Source: JBOGXB01 sp050694215
Lineage (GTDB): Bacteria > Actinomycetota > CADDZG01 > WHSQ01
DNA: 9,127 nucleotides
Assembly: GCA_050694215.1 (NCBI GenBank)
Contig: JBOGXB010000075.1
Span: forward strand, 1 to 9,127
Direction: 5' to 3'
The notes under the pieces: model-generated
Database searches by the model: none
The model's input: the letters and a program-made list of their open reading frames with translations, nothing else
Told to the model about the DNA's origin: nothing
Made by a program: the position numbers and the translations under genes
In this document: positions 1-5,771 of the stretch, one piece after another
How the letters are laid out: every line of letters starts with the position of its first letter
How positions within the stretch are numbered: position 1 is the stretch's first letter

Positions 1-289
1 TTACAAGGACCTCCAGGACATCATCGCGATCCTCGGTATCGACGAACTGTCCGAGGACGACAAGGTCACCGTTCAGAGGGCCCGGAAGATCCAGCGGTTT
101 CTGAGCCAGCCGTTCTTCGTTGCCGAGCAGTTCACCGGCATCGCAGGGAAGTACGTGCCGGTCGACGAGACGATCGCGTCCTTCAAAGCGCTCACAGAGG
201 GCGATTACGACCACCTTCCGGAACAGGCCTTCTACATGGTCGGAGGGATCGAGGAAGCCGAGGCCAAGGCAAAGGAGCTGAGCGAGTGA
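1..289 (+). CDS. atpD: ATP synthase F1 subunit beta, C-terminal fragment
   Basis: This is the last 95 codons of the catalytic beta subunit of F1Fo ATP synthase, read from base 2 to the TGA at 287-289; the 5' part lies outside the window. The fragment is the C-terminal helical domain. It carries the DELSEDD stretch (residues 14-20 of the fragment; canonical form DELSEED), the lever contacted by gamma and epsilon during rotary catalysis. The family-typical blocks RARKIQRFLSQPFFVAE, GKYVP and YDHLPEQAFYMVG follow. The C-terminus is at the expected place, so the gene is intact at this end. atpC follows after 64 bp on the same strand, the usual end of the atp operon. The nucleotide-binding part is not in the window, so catalytic residues cannot be checked. 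Identity is very secure. Confidence 0.97.
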   Translation, partial: YKDLQDIIAILGIDELSEDDKVTVQRARKIQRFLSQPFFVAEQFTGIAGKYVPVDETIASFKALTEGDYDHLPEQAFYMVGGIEEAEAKAKELSE

Positions 290-353
290 CCCCCTTTTCT
301 GCCGACTCGGCTACACGCCGGCGCACTCTTGAGAGCACAGAACAGAGGACGTA

Positions 354-755
354 GTGGCCACCCCCTTCTCTGTCAGCGTCGTTACCCCCGAGGAATCGGT
401 CTACGAGGGTGAGGCCGAGCTCGTAGTCGCTCGCTCGCCGGAGGGGGAGTTCGGCATCATGGCGGGTCACATCCCCTTCCTCGCCGCATTGGTCCCGGGG
501 ATCGTGACCGTCGTCTCGGGCTCTTCGCGCGAGTCCTTCCTGGTCACCGGTGGTTTCCTCGAGGCATCCGGACCCCACGACGACTATCACGCGATCGTGC
601 TCGCCGACGATGCCGAGGCCGCGGGCGAGATGGACGCCGCCAGAGCCAGAGAGCTCATCGAGGAGGCGCGCCGCAAGCGAGAAGAGGATGCGGACCAGCG
701 CGGGGAGGCTGAGCTGCGCGTCGCGATGGCGGGACCCGAGCTGGGCCGGGACTAG
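354..755 (+). CDS. atpC: ATP synthase F1 subunit epsilon
   Basis: The 133-residue epsilon subunit belongs to the central stalk. It couples the c-ring to gamma and can inhibit ATP hydrolysis. The N-terminal beta-sandwich (about residues 1-85) starts FSVSVVTPEESVYEGEAE and carries the family block GEFGIMAGHIPFLAALVPG. The last 40 residues are a charged helical region (AARARELIEEARRKREE), the C-terminal helical domain that can contact the beta-subunit DELSEED lever. Length is in the normal range (E. coli about 139). The start is GTG at 354, chosen because AGAGGA at 344-349 sits 4 nt upstream and because the usual N-terminal strand begins immediately after it. It follows atpD by 64 bp and precedes the CxxC protein by 15 bp, so all three are probably cotranscribed. 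Confidence 0.95.
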   Translation: MATPFSVSVVTPEESVYEGEAELVVARSPEGEFGIMAGHIPFLAALVPGIVTVVSGSSRESFLVTGGFLEASGPHDDYHAIVLADDAEAAGEMDAARARELIEEARRKREEDADQRGEAELRVAMAGPELGRD

Positions 756-770
756 CGACAAGGCTGGGCG

Positions 771-980
771 ATGGAGGAGCGCCCGGAGGGACTGCGGGGA
801 AGGGTGTTCTGCTCATCCTGTGGGGTGTCGGAAAGGCGGCGTTACGGCGGGGTCCCACTCGGGTGGCAGGAGATTCCGGACGCGAACCAGCGCATGCTCG
901 CGCTCTGCCCAGAGTGCGTGCGCCGCAACCTGTGGTTGATCGAAGCGCGCCTCGACGTCGATCCGGGAGCGGGTTTCTGA
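771..980 (+). CDS. Small double-CxxC (zinc-ribbon-like) protein
   Basis: This 69-residue protein belongs to no family I can name. Two cysteine knuckles are visible: C14-S-S-C17 and C46-P-E-C49, separated by 28 residues, a spacing compatible with a zinc ribbon. Between them is a basic stretch (ERRRYGG) and after them a short helix (VRRNLWLIEARLDVD). There is no signal peptide or membrane segment, so it should be cytoplasmic. The ATG at 771 is 15 bp after the atpC stop, with AAGG at 760-763 about 7 nt upstream. This suggests cotranscription with the ATP synthase genes and real translation. Actinobacterial genomes often have a small gene after atpC (DUF2550 in mycobacteria and streptomycetes), but that protein is membrane-associated and lacks this Cys pattern, so this is a different occupant. 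Metal binding is inferred from the cysteines only. Confidence 0.75.
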   Translation: MEERPEGLRGRVFCSSCGVSERRRYGGVPLGWQEIPDANQRMLALCPECVRRNLWLIEARLDVDPGAGF

Positions 981-1066
981 AGCGGCGTTTTTGTTGGCGA
1001 TTATCGCGATCTCGCATGTGCGCATGTTCATAACGTGGTCACGGCAACTCCTGGGTGATTCACGAT

Positions 1067-1095
1067 TTGTTTCTGCGTGCATTAACGGGTAAACA
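1067..1095 (+). promoter_or_regulatory. Possible sigma70-type promoter for the H1-like gene
   Basis: The 166 bp between the CxxC gene and the H1-like gene is visibly AT-richer than its surroundings. It contains TTGTTT (1067-1072), a 17-nt spacer and TAAACA (1090-1095), a plausible -35/-10 pair about 50 nt before the ATG. The match is moderate and other hexamers in the region could serve. That the H1-like gene has its own promoter also fits the AT-rich leader and the strong terminator after the gene. Confidence 0.35.
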
Positions 1096-1129
1096 CTTAC
1101 TGATGACGCTTGATCAGTTGAAGTAGCAG

Positions 1130-1142
1130 AGGAGAAGGGGGG
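1130..1142 (+). promoter_or_regulatory. Ribosome binding site of the H1-like gene
   Basis: A long purine run, AGGAGAAGGGGGG, ends 4 nt before the ATG at 1147. It is the strongest Shine-Dalgarno-like stretch on the + strand of the window. It fixes the start codon and suggests high translation, as expected of an abundant nucleoid protein. It contrasts with the murA, nfu, meaB and mutase starts, which lack such a site. Confidence 0.7.
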
Positions 1143-1146
1143 AAGC

Positions 1147-1911
1147 ATGACAGAAGACGAAGAGAGAGGTCTCGTAGATCAAGCGCGTGATGCGGCTGCA
1201 GACGTCGCGGAGAAGGTGGCTGAAGTCACAGACCCGACGCAGGGTCTGCATCCGGCGGCAGCGGTCGGCACGGGAGCTGCCGTGGTGCGTCCGACGCGTC
1301 CGCCCGCGCGCAAGAAGGCAACCGCGCGCAAGAAGTCAACCGGCCGTAAGAAGGCAACCGGCCGTAAGCCGGCGGCGCGCAAATCGACGGGACGCAAGAA
1401 GAGCACGGCCCGGCGGTCTCCGGCTCGGAGGAAGAGCACGGCTCGGAAGTCGACTGGGCGCAAGAAGAGCACCGCCCGGCGGTCACCAGCTCGGAAGAGG
1501 AGCACGGCTCGGAAGTCGACCGGGCGCAAGCGGACCTCCGCCCGGCGGTCTCCGGCTCGGAAGAAGAGCACCGCCCGCAGGAAGACCGGCGCGCGTAAGC
1601 CCACCCGTCGCAAGACGACGGCCAGAAGGCCCACCCGGCGCGCGAAGAGGACGGCGAGTCGGGCGAAGTCGGCTGCCCGGAAGACCACCCGCAGGGGCAA
1701 GTCGACCGCCCGTAAGGCAACCAGGCGCGGCAAGTCGAGCGCCCGTAAGGTAACCCGGCGAGGTAGGTCCGCCGCCCGTAAGACCACGGCTGGAGCAAGA
1801 GCCGGTGCGCGGAGCGCTGCGCGCGGCTCCCGGTCCACGGCGAAACGAAGCGTCGGCCGCGCGCGATCGGCCGCCAAGCGGACCGGGCGCAAATCGACCC
1901 GGCGCCGCTAG
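1147..1911 (+). CDS. Histone H1-like Arg/Lys-rich repeat protein
   Basis: This 254-residue protein is probably nucleoid-associated. Residues 1-48 are acidic to neutral with a likely amphipathic helix (DQARDAAADVAEKVAEV). From residue 52 onward the chain is almost only R, K, S, T, A, G and P and strongly basic. Residues 79-144 are three 22-residue repeats, each made of two 11-residue halves: KSTGRKKSTAR and RSPARRKSTAR (with R/K swaps). Residues 177-209 are three more 11-residue units of the type ARKxTRRGKSx. The RSPAR element resembles the S/T-P-basic motifs of eukaryotic histone H1 tails, and the composition recalls the HupB tail of mycobacteria and AlgP. No HU, winged-helix or Lsr2 globular domain is present, so binding would be electrostatic and sequence-independent. 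A role in DNA (or RNA) compaction is inferred from composition. Arg exceeds Lys, unlike the AK-rich tails of HupB. It lies between the atp genes and murA with its own leader and terminator. Confidence 0.85.
   Translation: MTEDEERGLVDQARDAAADVAEKVAEVTDPTQGLHPAAAVGTGAAVVRPTRPPARKKATARKKSTGRKKATGRKPAARKSTGRKKSTARRSPARRKSTARKSTGRKKSTARRSPARKRSTARKSTGRKRTSARRSPARKKSTARRKTGARKPTRRKTTARRPTRRAKRTASRAKSAARKTTRRGKSTARKATRRGKSSARKVTRRGRSAARKTTAGARAGARSAARGSRSTAKRSVGRARSAAKRTGRKSTRRR
1381..1578 (+). repeat. 66-bp in-frame tandem repeat, three copies
   Basis: Three consecutive 66-bp units (1381-1446, 1447-1512, 1513-1578) encode residues 79-144 of the H1-like protein. Each splits into two related 33-bp halves. 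Copies differ mostly at third codon positions and by AAG/AGG or AAG/CGG (Lys/Arg) exchanges. This shows selection for basic charge rather than recent exact duplication. Confidence 0.9.
1675..1773 (+). repeat. 33-bp in-frame tandem repeat, three copies plus partial
   Basis: Three 33-bp units encode ARK-x-TRRG-(K/R)-S-x (residues 177-187, 188-198, 199-209), and a fourth partial copy begins ARKTTAG. It has the same 11-residue period as the upstream block but a different consensus. The whole tail therefore looks built by repeated expansion of an 11-codon unit. Confidence 0.85.
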
Positions 1912-1937
1912 ATCCGCAGGCTTAGCCAGACATCAAT

Positions 1938-1964
1938 GAGGGGGCGGCATATGCCGCCCCCTTT
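1938..1964 (+). terminator. Perfect GC-rich palindrome terminator after the H1-like gene
   Basis: Bases 1940-1950 (GGGGGCGGCAT) and 1951-1961 (ATGCCGCCCCC) form a perfect 22-bp palindrome. An A-T pair and a G-T wobble extend it at the base. It begins 27 nt after the TAG and is followed by TTT then CGGGTT, so the U-tract is short, as is common in high-GC terminators. It separates the H1-like gene from murA. Because it is symmetric it could act in both directions. Confidence 0.8.
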
Positions 1965-1994
1965 CGGGTTCGTGTCCCCTGACTCACCCACACC

Positions 1995-2009
1995 TAGGAT
2001 GGCTTCGTG
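1995..2009 (+). promoter_or_regulatory. TAGGAT -10 box abutting the murA start (leaderless candidate)
   Basis: TAGGAT at 1995-2000 matches the actinobacterial -10 pattern TANNNT, and the GTG start at 2007 begins 6 nt after it, where transcription would start. No convincing -35 is seen near 1972-1977, which is usual for such promoters. An alternative reading is that AGGA (1996-1999) is a Shine-Dalgarno 7 nt from the GTG. The palindromic terminator just upstream means murA needs a promoter in this 40-bp gap. Confidence 0.5.
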
Positions 2010-3257
2010 AAGTCTTACGTCCTGAGGGGGCCCACCCCCCTCACGGGGACCGTCCGCATCAGCGGCGCGAAGAACTCCGCCCTCAAGCTGATGGCGGCGT
2101 CGCTGATGGTGCCCGGAACGGTGAAGCTCACCAGGATCCCGCGCATCAAGGACGTAGGGCTCATGGCGGACGTGCTCGAGCGACTTGGAGCAAGGGTCTC
2201 GAGCGAGGACGAGCGGCTCGATATCGACGCTTCGGGGGAGCTCTCGGACGAGACCCCGTACGAGCTCGTTACGAAGATGCGGGCGTCGATCCAGGTGCTC
2301 GGCCCCCTGCTGGCGCGTCTCGGCCGGGTGCGCATAGCTCTCCCCGGCGGCGACGCCATCGGATCGCGACCGATCGATCTCCACCTCAAGGGCCTGGAGA
2401 GGATGGGCGCGAAGTTCGCGTCCGAGCATGGCTATGTCGAAGGCTCTGCCGACCGGTTGCACGGAACAGAGGTGCTGCTCGAGTTCCCCTCCGTCGGTGC
2501 CACAGAGAACTTGATGATGGCGGCGGTCACGGCCGAAGGACGGACTCTCATTGAGAATGCGGCACGCGAACCCGAGATCCAGGACCTTGCCATGTTCCTC
2601 AACGCGGCCGGCGCGCGCATCAGCGGTGCCGGGACCCCAACCATCGTCATCGAGGGCGTCGACGGCCTCACCTCGGTGGAGCATGAGATCGTTCCCGACC
2701 GTATCGAGGCTGGGACTTTCGCCATCGCCGCCGCCGCGAGCAAGGGTGACGTCACCCTGCTGGACGTCGCGCCGCAGCATATCGAGCTCCCGCTACAGAA
2801 GCTCGAGGAGGCGGGGGCGGAGGTGCACCGTCGAGAGGATCAGGTCCGCATCGTCATGACTGACCGCCCGCGCGCGATCGATCTCGTCACGCTCCCGTTC
2901 CCCGGCTTTCCTACCGACCTGCAGCCGCCGATGATGGTGCTTCTGGCTCAGGGCTACGGCTCCTCGATCCTCACCGAAAACGTCTTCGAATCCCGCTTCC
3001 TGTTCGTGGATGAGCTGAATCGCATGGGGTCGCAGATAAGGGTCGAGGGTCATCACGCGGTGATCCGCGGCGTCGAGAAGCTGTCCGGCGCTCCGGTCCA
3101 GGCACCCGACATTCGTGCCGGAGCAGCCTTGGTGCTGGGAGGGATATGCGCAGACGGGGAGACGACGGTCTACGACACGGGTCACATCGAGCGCGGGTAC
3201 GAGGACTTCGTTACCAAGCTGGAGGGCCTGAACGCCGATATCTCGTTCAACGAATGA
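2007..3257 (+). CDS. murA: UDP-N-acetylglucosamine 1-carboxyvinyltransferase with Asp in the Cys position
   Basis: MurA transfers enolpyruvate from PEP to UDP-GlcNAc, the first committed step of peptidoglycan synthesis, in the cytoplasm. The 416-residue length matches the family (E. coli 419). Visible landmarks are SGAKN with K22 and N23 (UDP-GlcNAc/PEP contacts), R92, the flexible active-site loop LPGGDAIGSRP (112-122), the PTD motif with D304 (the general-base Asp equivalent), LTENVFESRF, and R370 and R396. Position 116, which is Cys115 in E. coli, is Asp. Enzymes with Asp here (for example Mycobacterium tuberculosis and Chlamydia) are active but not alkylated by fosfomycin. The GTG start at 2007 is supported by the canonical N-terminus MKSYVLRGPTPLTG. 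The stop overlaps the next gene (ATGA at 3254-3257), so murA heads an operon with the membrane protein and the SpoIID-like gene. Confidence 0.97.
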   Translation: MKSYVLRGPTPLTGTVRISGAKNSALKLMAASLMVPGTVKLTRIPRIKDVGLMADVLERLGARVSSEDERLDIDASGELSDETPYELVTKMRASIQVLGPLLARLGRVRIALPGGDAIGSRPIDLHLKGLERMGAKFASEHGYVEGSADRLHGTEVLLEFPSVGATENLMMAAVTAEGRTLIENAAREPEIQDLAMFLNAAGARISGAGTPTIVIEGVDGLTSVEHEIVPDRIEAGTFAIAAAASKGDVTLLDVAPQHIELPLQKLEEAGAEVHRREDQVRIVMTDRPRAIDLVTLPFPGFPTDLQPPMMVLLAQGYGSSILTENVFESRFLFVDELNRMGSQIRVEGHHAVIRGVEKLSGAPVQAPDIRAGAALVLGGICADGETTVYDTGHIERGYEDFVTKLEGLNADISFNE

Positions 3258-3691
3258 ACGCGCTGAGATGGATCGCAGGGATCCTCAAGTGGCTGGGGCT
3301 CGCGTCGGTTACGTTCGGCGTGATCGAGACCATCTGGGCGGCGACGGTGCTCGTAAGACCTCCCGAGGACGATCTCTTTACCAAGTTCGCGGTGGCCAGC
3401 GCAGTCGGCGGCATGTTCTTCGTTGTCGCGGGCTCGGGCCTCGTCTTGCTGTCGCGGCCCCTCTATGCCCGCATGGCCGGGCAAGACGAGAAACCACCGC
3501 GCTGGCTGCTGGTTCTCTCGGCTTTGCTCGCCGTGTACGGAGTGGGTTCGATCGTCCTCGCGACGGTGCTCGCGGGACGGACGGAGGAACTGGCCGGCGT
3601 GGTCTTCGGTCTGGTCACCTACTGCATGTTCGTGGGCGTGGGCTCCCTGATCGCGGCTTGGGGGCTCAAGCGTGCGAGTGAAACCGAATAG
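3254..3691 (+). CDS. Four-helix integral membrane protein, function unknown
   Basis: This is a 145-residue protein I do not recognise. Four hydrophobic segments are clear, at about residues 13-34, 44-67, 84-107 and 113-137. Short charged loops (RPPEDDLFTK, RMAGQDEKPPR) join them, and the tail is short and polar. No catalytic motif is visible. The ATG at 3254 is chosen because it overlaps the murA stop as ATGA, the classic arrangement for translational coupling. The frame stays open upstream to 3146 inside murA, but that extension is only a shadow of murA. Its 3' end overlaps the next gene by 20 nt (GTG at 3672, stop ending 3691). The tight packing between murA and a SpoIID-domain gene suggests an envelope role, by position only. 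Confidence 0.85.
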   Translation: MNALRWIAGILKWLGLASVTFGVIETIWAATVLVRPPEDDLFTKFAVASAVGGMFFVVAGSGLVLLSRPLYARMAGQDEKPPRWLLVLSALLAVYGVGSIVLATVLAGRTEELAGVVFGLVTYCMFVGVGSLIAAWGLKRASETE

Positions 3692-5414
3692 CACGAGGCT
3701 TCGACCGGCGATCGTTCTCATGCTGGCGTTCGCCGCGGCGCTCGCGCTCGGGCCGGCGTCCGCGGCACGAGCCAGGCGCCTGGGTGCCGTAGCGGGAACC
3801 ATCCGGCTGATCCCGACGGGGAGCTCGCCGATCGAGGTCCGCGGCCTGCACCGCTACCTCGGATCCATCGAGCTCGATCCGGCCTCAGACGGACTCGTCG
3901 TCTCGAATCGTCTCTCCCTGGAGAAGTACCTGCTGGGCCTGGCCGAGGTTCCCGCCAGCTGGCCTGAGGAGGCGTTGAAGGCGCAGGCGGTGGCCGCGCG
4001 GACCTACGCGCTCTACACGCTGTCGCAGCCGCGTGCGGGTAGTGCCGCCGACTACGACTTCGACATCTGCGCCAGCGTCGAGTGCCAGGTTTATTCGGGG
4101 GCGGACGCGGCCCCCCTCGACGTCGCGCGCTGGTCGGCGGCGGTCGCGGACACAGCCGGCGTGGCCGTTCTGAACGTTGGTGAGCCGATCCTCGCTCGCT
4201 ACCACTCGACCTCCGGCGGGCGCACGCTCGACAATCCTCAGGCTTTCCCCGATGAGCCGTCGTACCCCTACCTCCAATCGGTGGCAAGCCCGACCGAGGA
4301 GGGGTCGCCGCTGTTTCGATGGATCGCGCGTTTTCCGCTGCCCGACCTTCAGGAGATCCTTGCGCGCGCAGGATGGTGGTCGGACAGGGGCAGGCTGGTG
4401 CGCGTGAAGAGCGTCAGATCGCGGACCGGCTTGCACTATCCGGACGTCCTACTGGTCGGACGGAGAGGGCGGCTTCGGACGACCGCCGCCGACCTGCGCA
4501 CCGTCTTGAGAGACGTGGCTCCGGGCCTGTTCCCTGACAAGTACCCGTCGAGGGCACCAACCAGCAGCGGACGCCTGCCCGAGCCGTTGCCGTCCGACCG
4601 ATATGGCGCGTTCACCCGAGGCAAGATGGTGACGTTCGACGGACGAGGGTGGGGACACGGCGTCGGGATGTCGCAGTGGGGGGCGCACGGCCTGGCGCTC
4701 CGGGGCGCGAGCTACCCGGACATCCTCACCCACTATTACACCGGCGTCGAGATCGGCGCCGTGGCTTCGGATCGTCCCATCGAGGTCGGCGTGGGATGGA
4801 GCCTTCCAGGGGTCGAGGCGACGGGAGATTTCCGTGTCGTGAACGAGGCGGGCCGCACGCTCGTCGATCGAGCTCTGGGCACGTGGTCGTTCCGATGGCA
4901 AGGCGACGGTGCGATGTCGATAGACCCTCCGCGCGGCTTCGGATTGCCTCTGGAGATCGGGATCCTCCGTGCACCGAAGCGCGTAGAGCCCGGGGAGGTC
5001 GTCTCCTTTGCGATCGCTGTGTCTCGTCCGGCGAAGGTAAGGACGGTGACGGAGTCCGCTCCCACGGGCTACGACGATCCACCTTACGAGCTCGTCGACG
5101 GGGGTCGTCGGGCGGTCGAATGGCGGGCGCCGCTGGAGGAGGGCAGCTACACGGTGAGCGTGAGAGCCACGACCGGGAGGGCCCGGAGGGTCGCTGAGCC
5201 AGTGCAGGTCGAGGTCCGGGAGCCGGAGCCGGCGGCGGTCGCGGCGCCCTCAACCGAGCCCACCGAGGTTACCGACGAGCTGGTGAGCGAGACCCGCCGT
5301 AACGGCCTCCTGCTCATCCTCGGCCTCATCGGTCTCGCCGTGGTCCTCTATCTTCGGTACGTCCACCTTTCCCGCATGGACTGGACGGATCCTCCACCGA
5401 GGGACAGGAACTGA
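3672..5414 (+). CDS. Membrane-anchored SpoIID/LytB-domain protein
   Basis: SpoIID-domain proteins are lytic transglycosylases acting on peptidoglycan glycan strands, best known for engulfment in endospore formers. This one has 580 residues, against about 340 in B. subtilis. A signal peptide lies at about 10-34 (hydrophobic LMLAFAAALALG, then ASA/ARA sites). The SpoIID core follows: EKYLLGLAEVPASWPEEALKAQ with E92 as the likely catalytic Glu, AVAARTYAL, C133 and C138, HSTSGG (178-183), and GWGHGVGMSQWGA (326-338) with ILTHYYTGVEI. Residues about 435-516 look like an Ig-type beta domain (PGEVVSFAIAV ... EEGSYTVSVRA). A membrane helix at 544-561 precedes a short basic tail, so the enzyme should be exported and held by its C-terminus. 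The GTG at 3672 (or the GTG at 3678) lies inside the end of the upstream gene, indicating coupling. No other sporulation gene is in view; a vegetative wall-remodelling role is equally possible. Confidence 0.88.
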   Translation: MRVKPNSTRLRPAIVLMLAFAAALALGPASAARARRLGAVAGTIRLIPTGSSPIEVRGLHRYLGSIELDPASDGLVVSNRLSLEKYLLGLAEVPASWPEEALKAQAVAARTYALYTLSQPRAGSAADYDFDICASVECQVYSGADAAPLDVARWSAAVADTAGVAVLNVGEPILARYHSTSGGRTLDNPQAFPDEPSYPYLQSVASPTEEGSPLFRWIARFPLPDLQEILARAGWWSDRGRLVRVKSVRSRTGLHYPDVLLVGRRGRLRTTAADLRTVLRDVAPGLFPDKYPSRAPTSSGRLPEPLPSDRYGAFTRGKMVTFDGRGWGHGVGMSQWGAHGLALRGASYPDILTHYYTGVEIGAVASDRPIEVGVGWSLPGVEATGDFRVVNEAGRTLVDRALGTWSFRWQGDGAMSIDPPRGFGLPLEIGILRAPKRVEPGEVVSFAIAVSRPAKVRTVTESAPTGYDDPPYELVDGGRRAVEWRAPLEEGSYTVSVRATTGRARRVAEPVQVEVREPEPAAVAAPSTEPTEVTDELVSETRRNGLLLILGLIGLAVVLYLRYVHLSRMDWTDPPPRDRN

Positions 5415-5428
5415 GCTGGCCGAAGCAC

Positions 5429-5444
5429 TAGAATTGGTTCCGTG
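5429..5444 (+). promoter_or_regulatory. TAGAAT -10 box abutting the nfu start (leaderless candidate)
   Basis: TAGAAT at 5429-5434 fits TANNNT, and the GTG at 5442 begins 7 nt after it. The intervening TGGTTCC contains no Shine-Dalgarno. The gap after the upstream stop is only 27 bp, so read-through from the murA operon remains possible. The combination nevertheless argues for a separate leaderless transcript. Confidence 0.5.
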
Positions 5445-5684
5445 AGCAAGGCGGTCACGGTGGAAGATCAGGTCAAGGAAGCCCTCGAGCTGATCCGGCC
5501 CGCCATCCAAATGGACGGGGGGGACATCCAGCTTGCGAGCGTGCGCGACGGGACGGCCGTCGTGCAGCTCTATGGGGCTTGCGAGGGCTGCCCCATATCT
5601 CCAGTGACCTTGAAGCAGGGCGTCGAGCGTTTGCTCAAGGAGAAGGTGCCCGGCATCACCGAGGTCATCGCCATCGAGGCCTGA
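5442..5684 (+). CDS. nfu: Nfu-type Fe-S cluster scaffold/carrier (NifU C-terminal domain)
   Basis: This 80-residue stand-alone Nfu domain assembles or carries a [4Fe-4S] cluster, usually bound across a dimer by the CxxC of each subunit, and hands it to apoproteins in the cytoplasm. Diagnostic features are the helix VEDQVKEALELIRPAIQ, the MDGGDIQL strand (24-31), and ACEGCPIS with C47 and C50, followed by the helix TLKQGVERLLKEKVPGITEV. No NifU N-terminal or A-type domain is fused, so this is the minimal form. The GTG start at 5442 gives the standard family N-terminus. It lies between the SpoIID-like gene (27 bp) and meaB (84 bp) on the same strand but has its own -10-like box. No suf or isc genes are in the window. 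Confidence 0.93.
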   Translation: MSKAVTVEDQVKEALELIRPAIQMDGGDIQLASVRDGTAVVQLYGACEGCPISPVTLKQGVERLLKEKVPGITEVIAIEA

Positions 5685-5753
5685 CGGCCCCGTTCTTTCG
5701 TAACTCACGCCCCTCCCGCGGCCCATTTCGGGGGGTCAGAAAACCACAGGGGG

Positions 5754-5771
5754 TAGCCTCACGTTCCCGTG
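5754..5771 (+). promoter_or_regulatory. TAGCCT -10 box upstream of the meaB start (leaderless candidate)
   Basis: TAGCCT at 5754-5759 fits TANNNT and lies 9 nt before the GTG at 5769. The segment CACGTTCCC between them has no Shine-Dalgarno; a G-run at 5749-5753 is too far to act as one. The rest of the 84-bp gap after nfu shows no obvious -35 or terminator. Confidence 0.4.

Noticed and set aside
192..761. A 189-residue open frame on the minus strand across the end of atpD and atpC
   Set aside because: Both overlapped + strand genes are certain by homology; the translated minus frame shows no recognisable motif.
1381..1773. CRISPR array
   Set aside because: The repeats are contiguous, in frame and without spacers; they are codon repeats of a protein.
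1179..1892. A long 237-residue open frame on the minus strand opposite the H1-like gene
   Set aside because: It mirrors the repeats (L/R/A/V-rich, no domain) and arises because CGG/AAG-rich repeats lack stops on the other strand. The + strand frame has the ribosome site and terminator.
3146..3253. Upstream extension of the membrane protein start into murA
   Set aside because: The added residues are Arg-rich and out of frame with murA; the ATG at 3254 with ATGA overlap gives a protein that begins right before its first helix.
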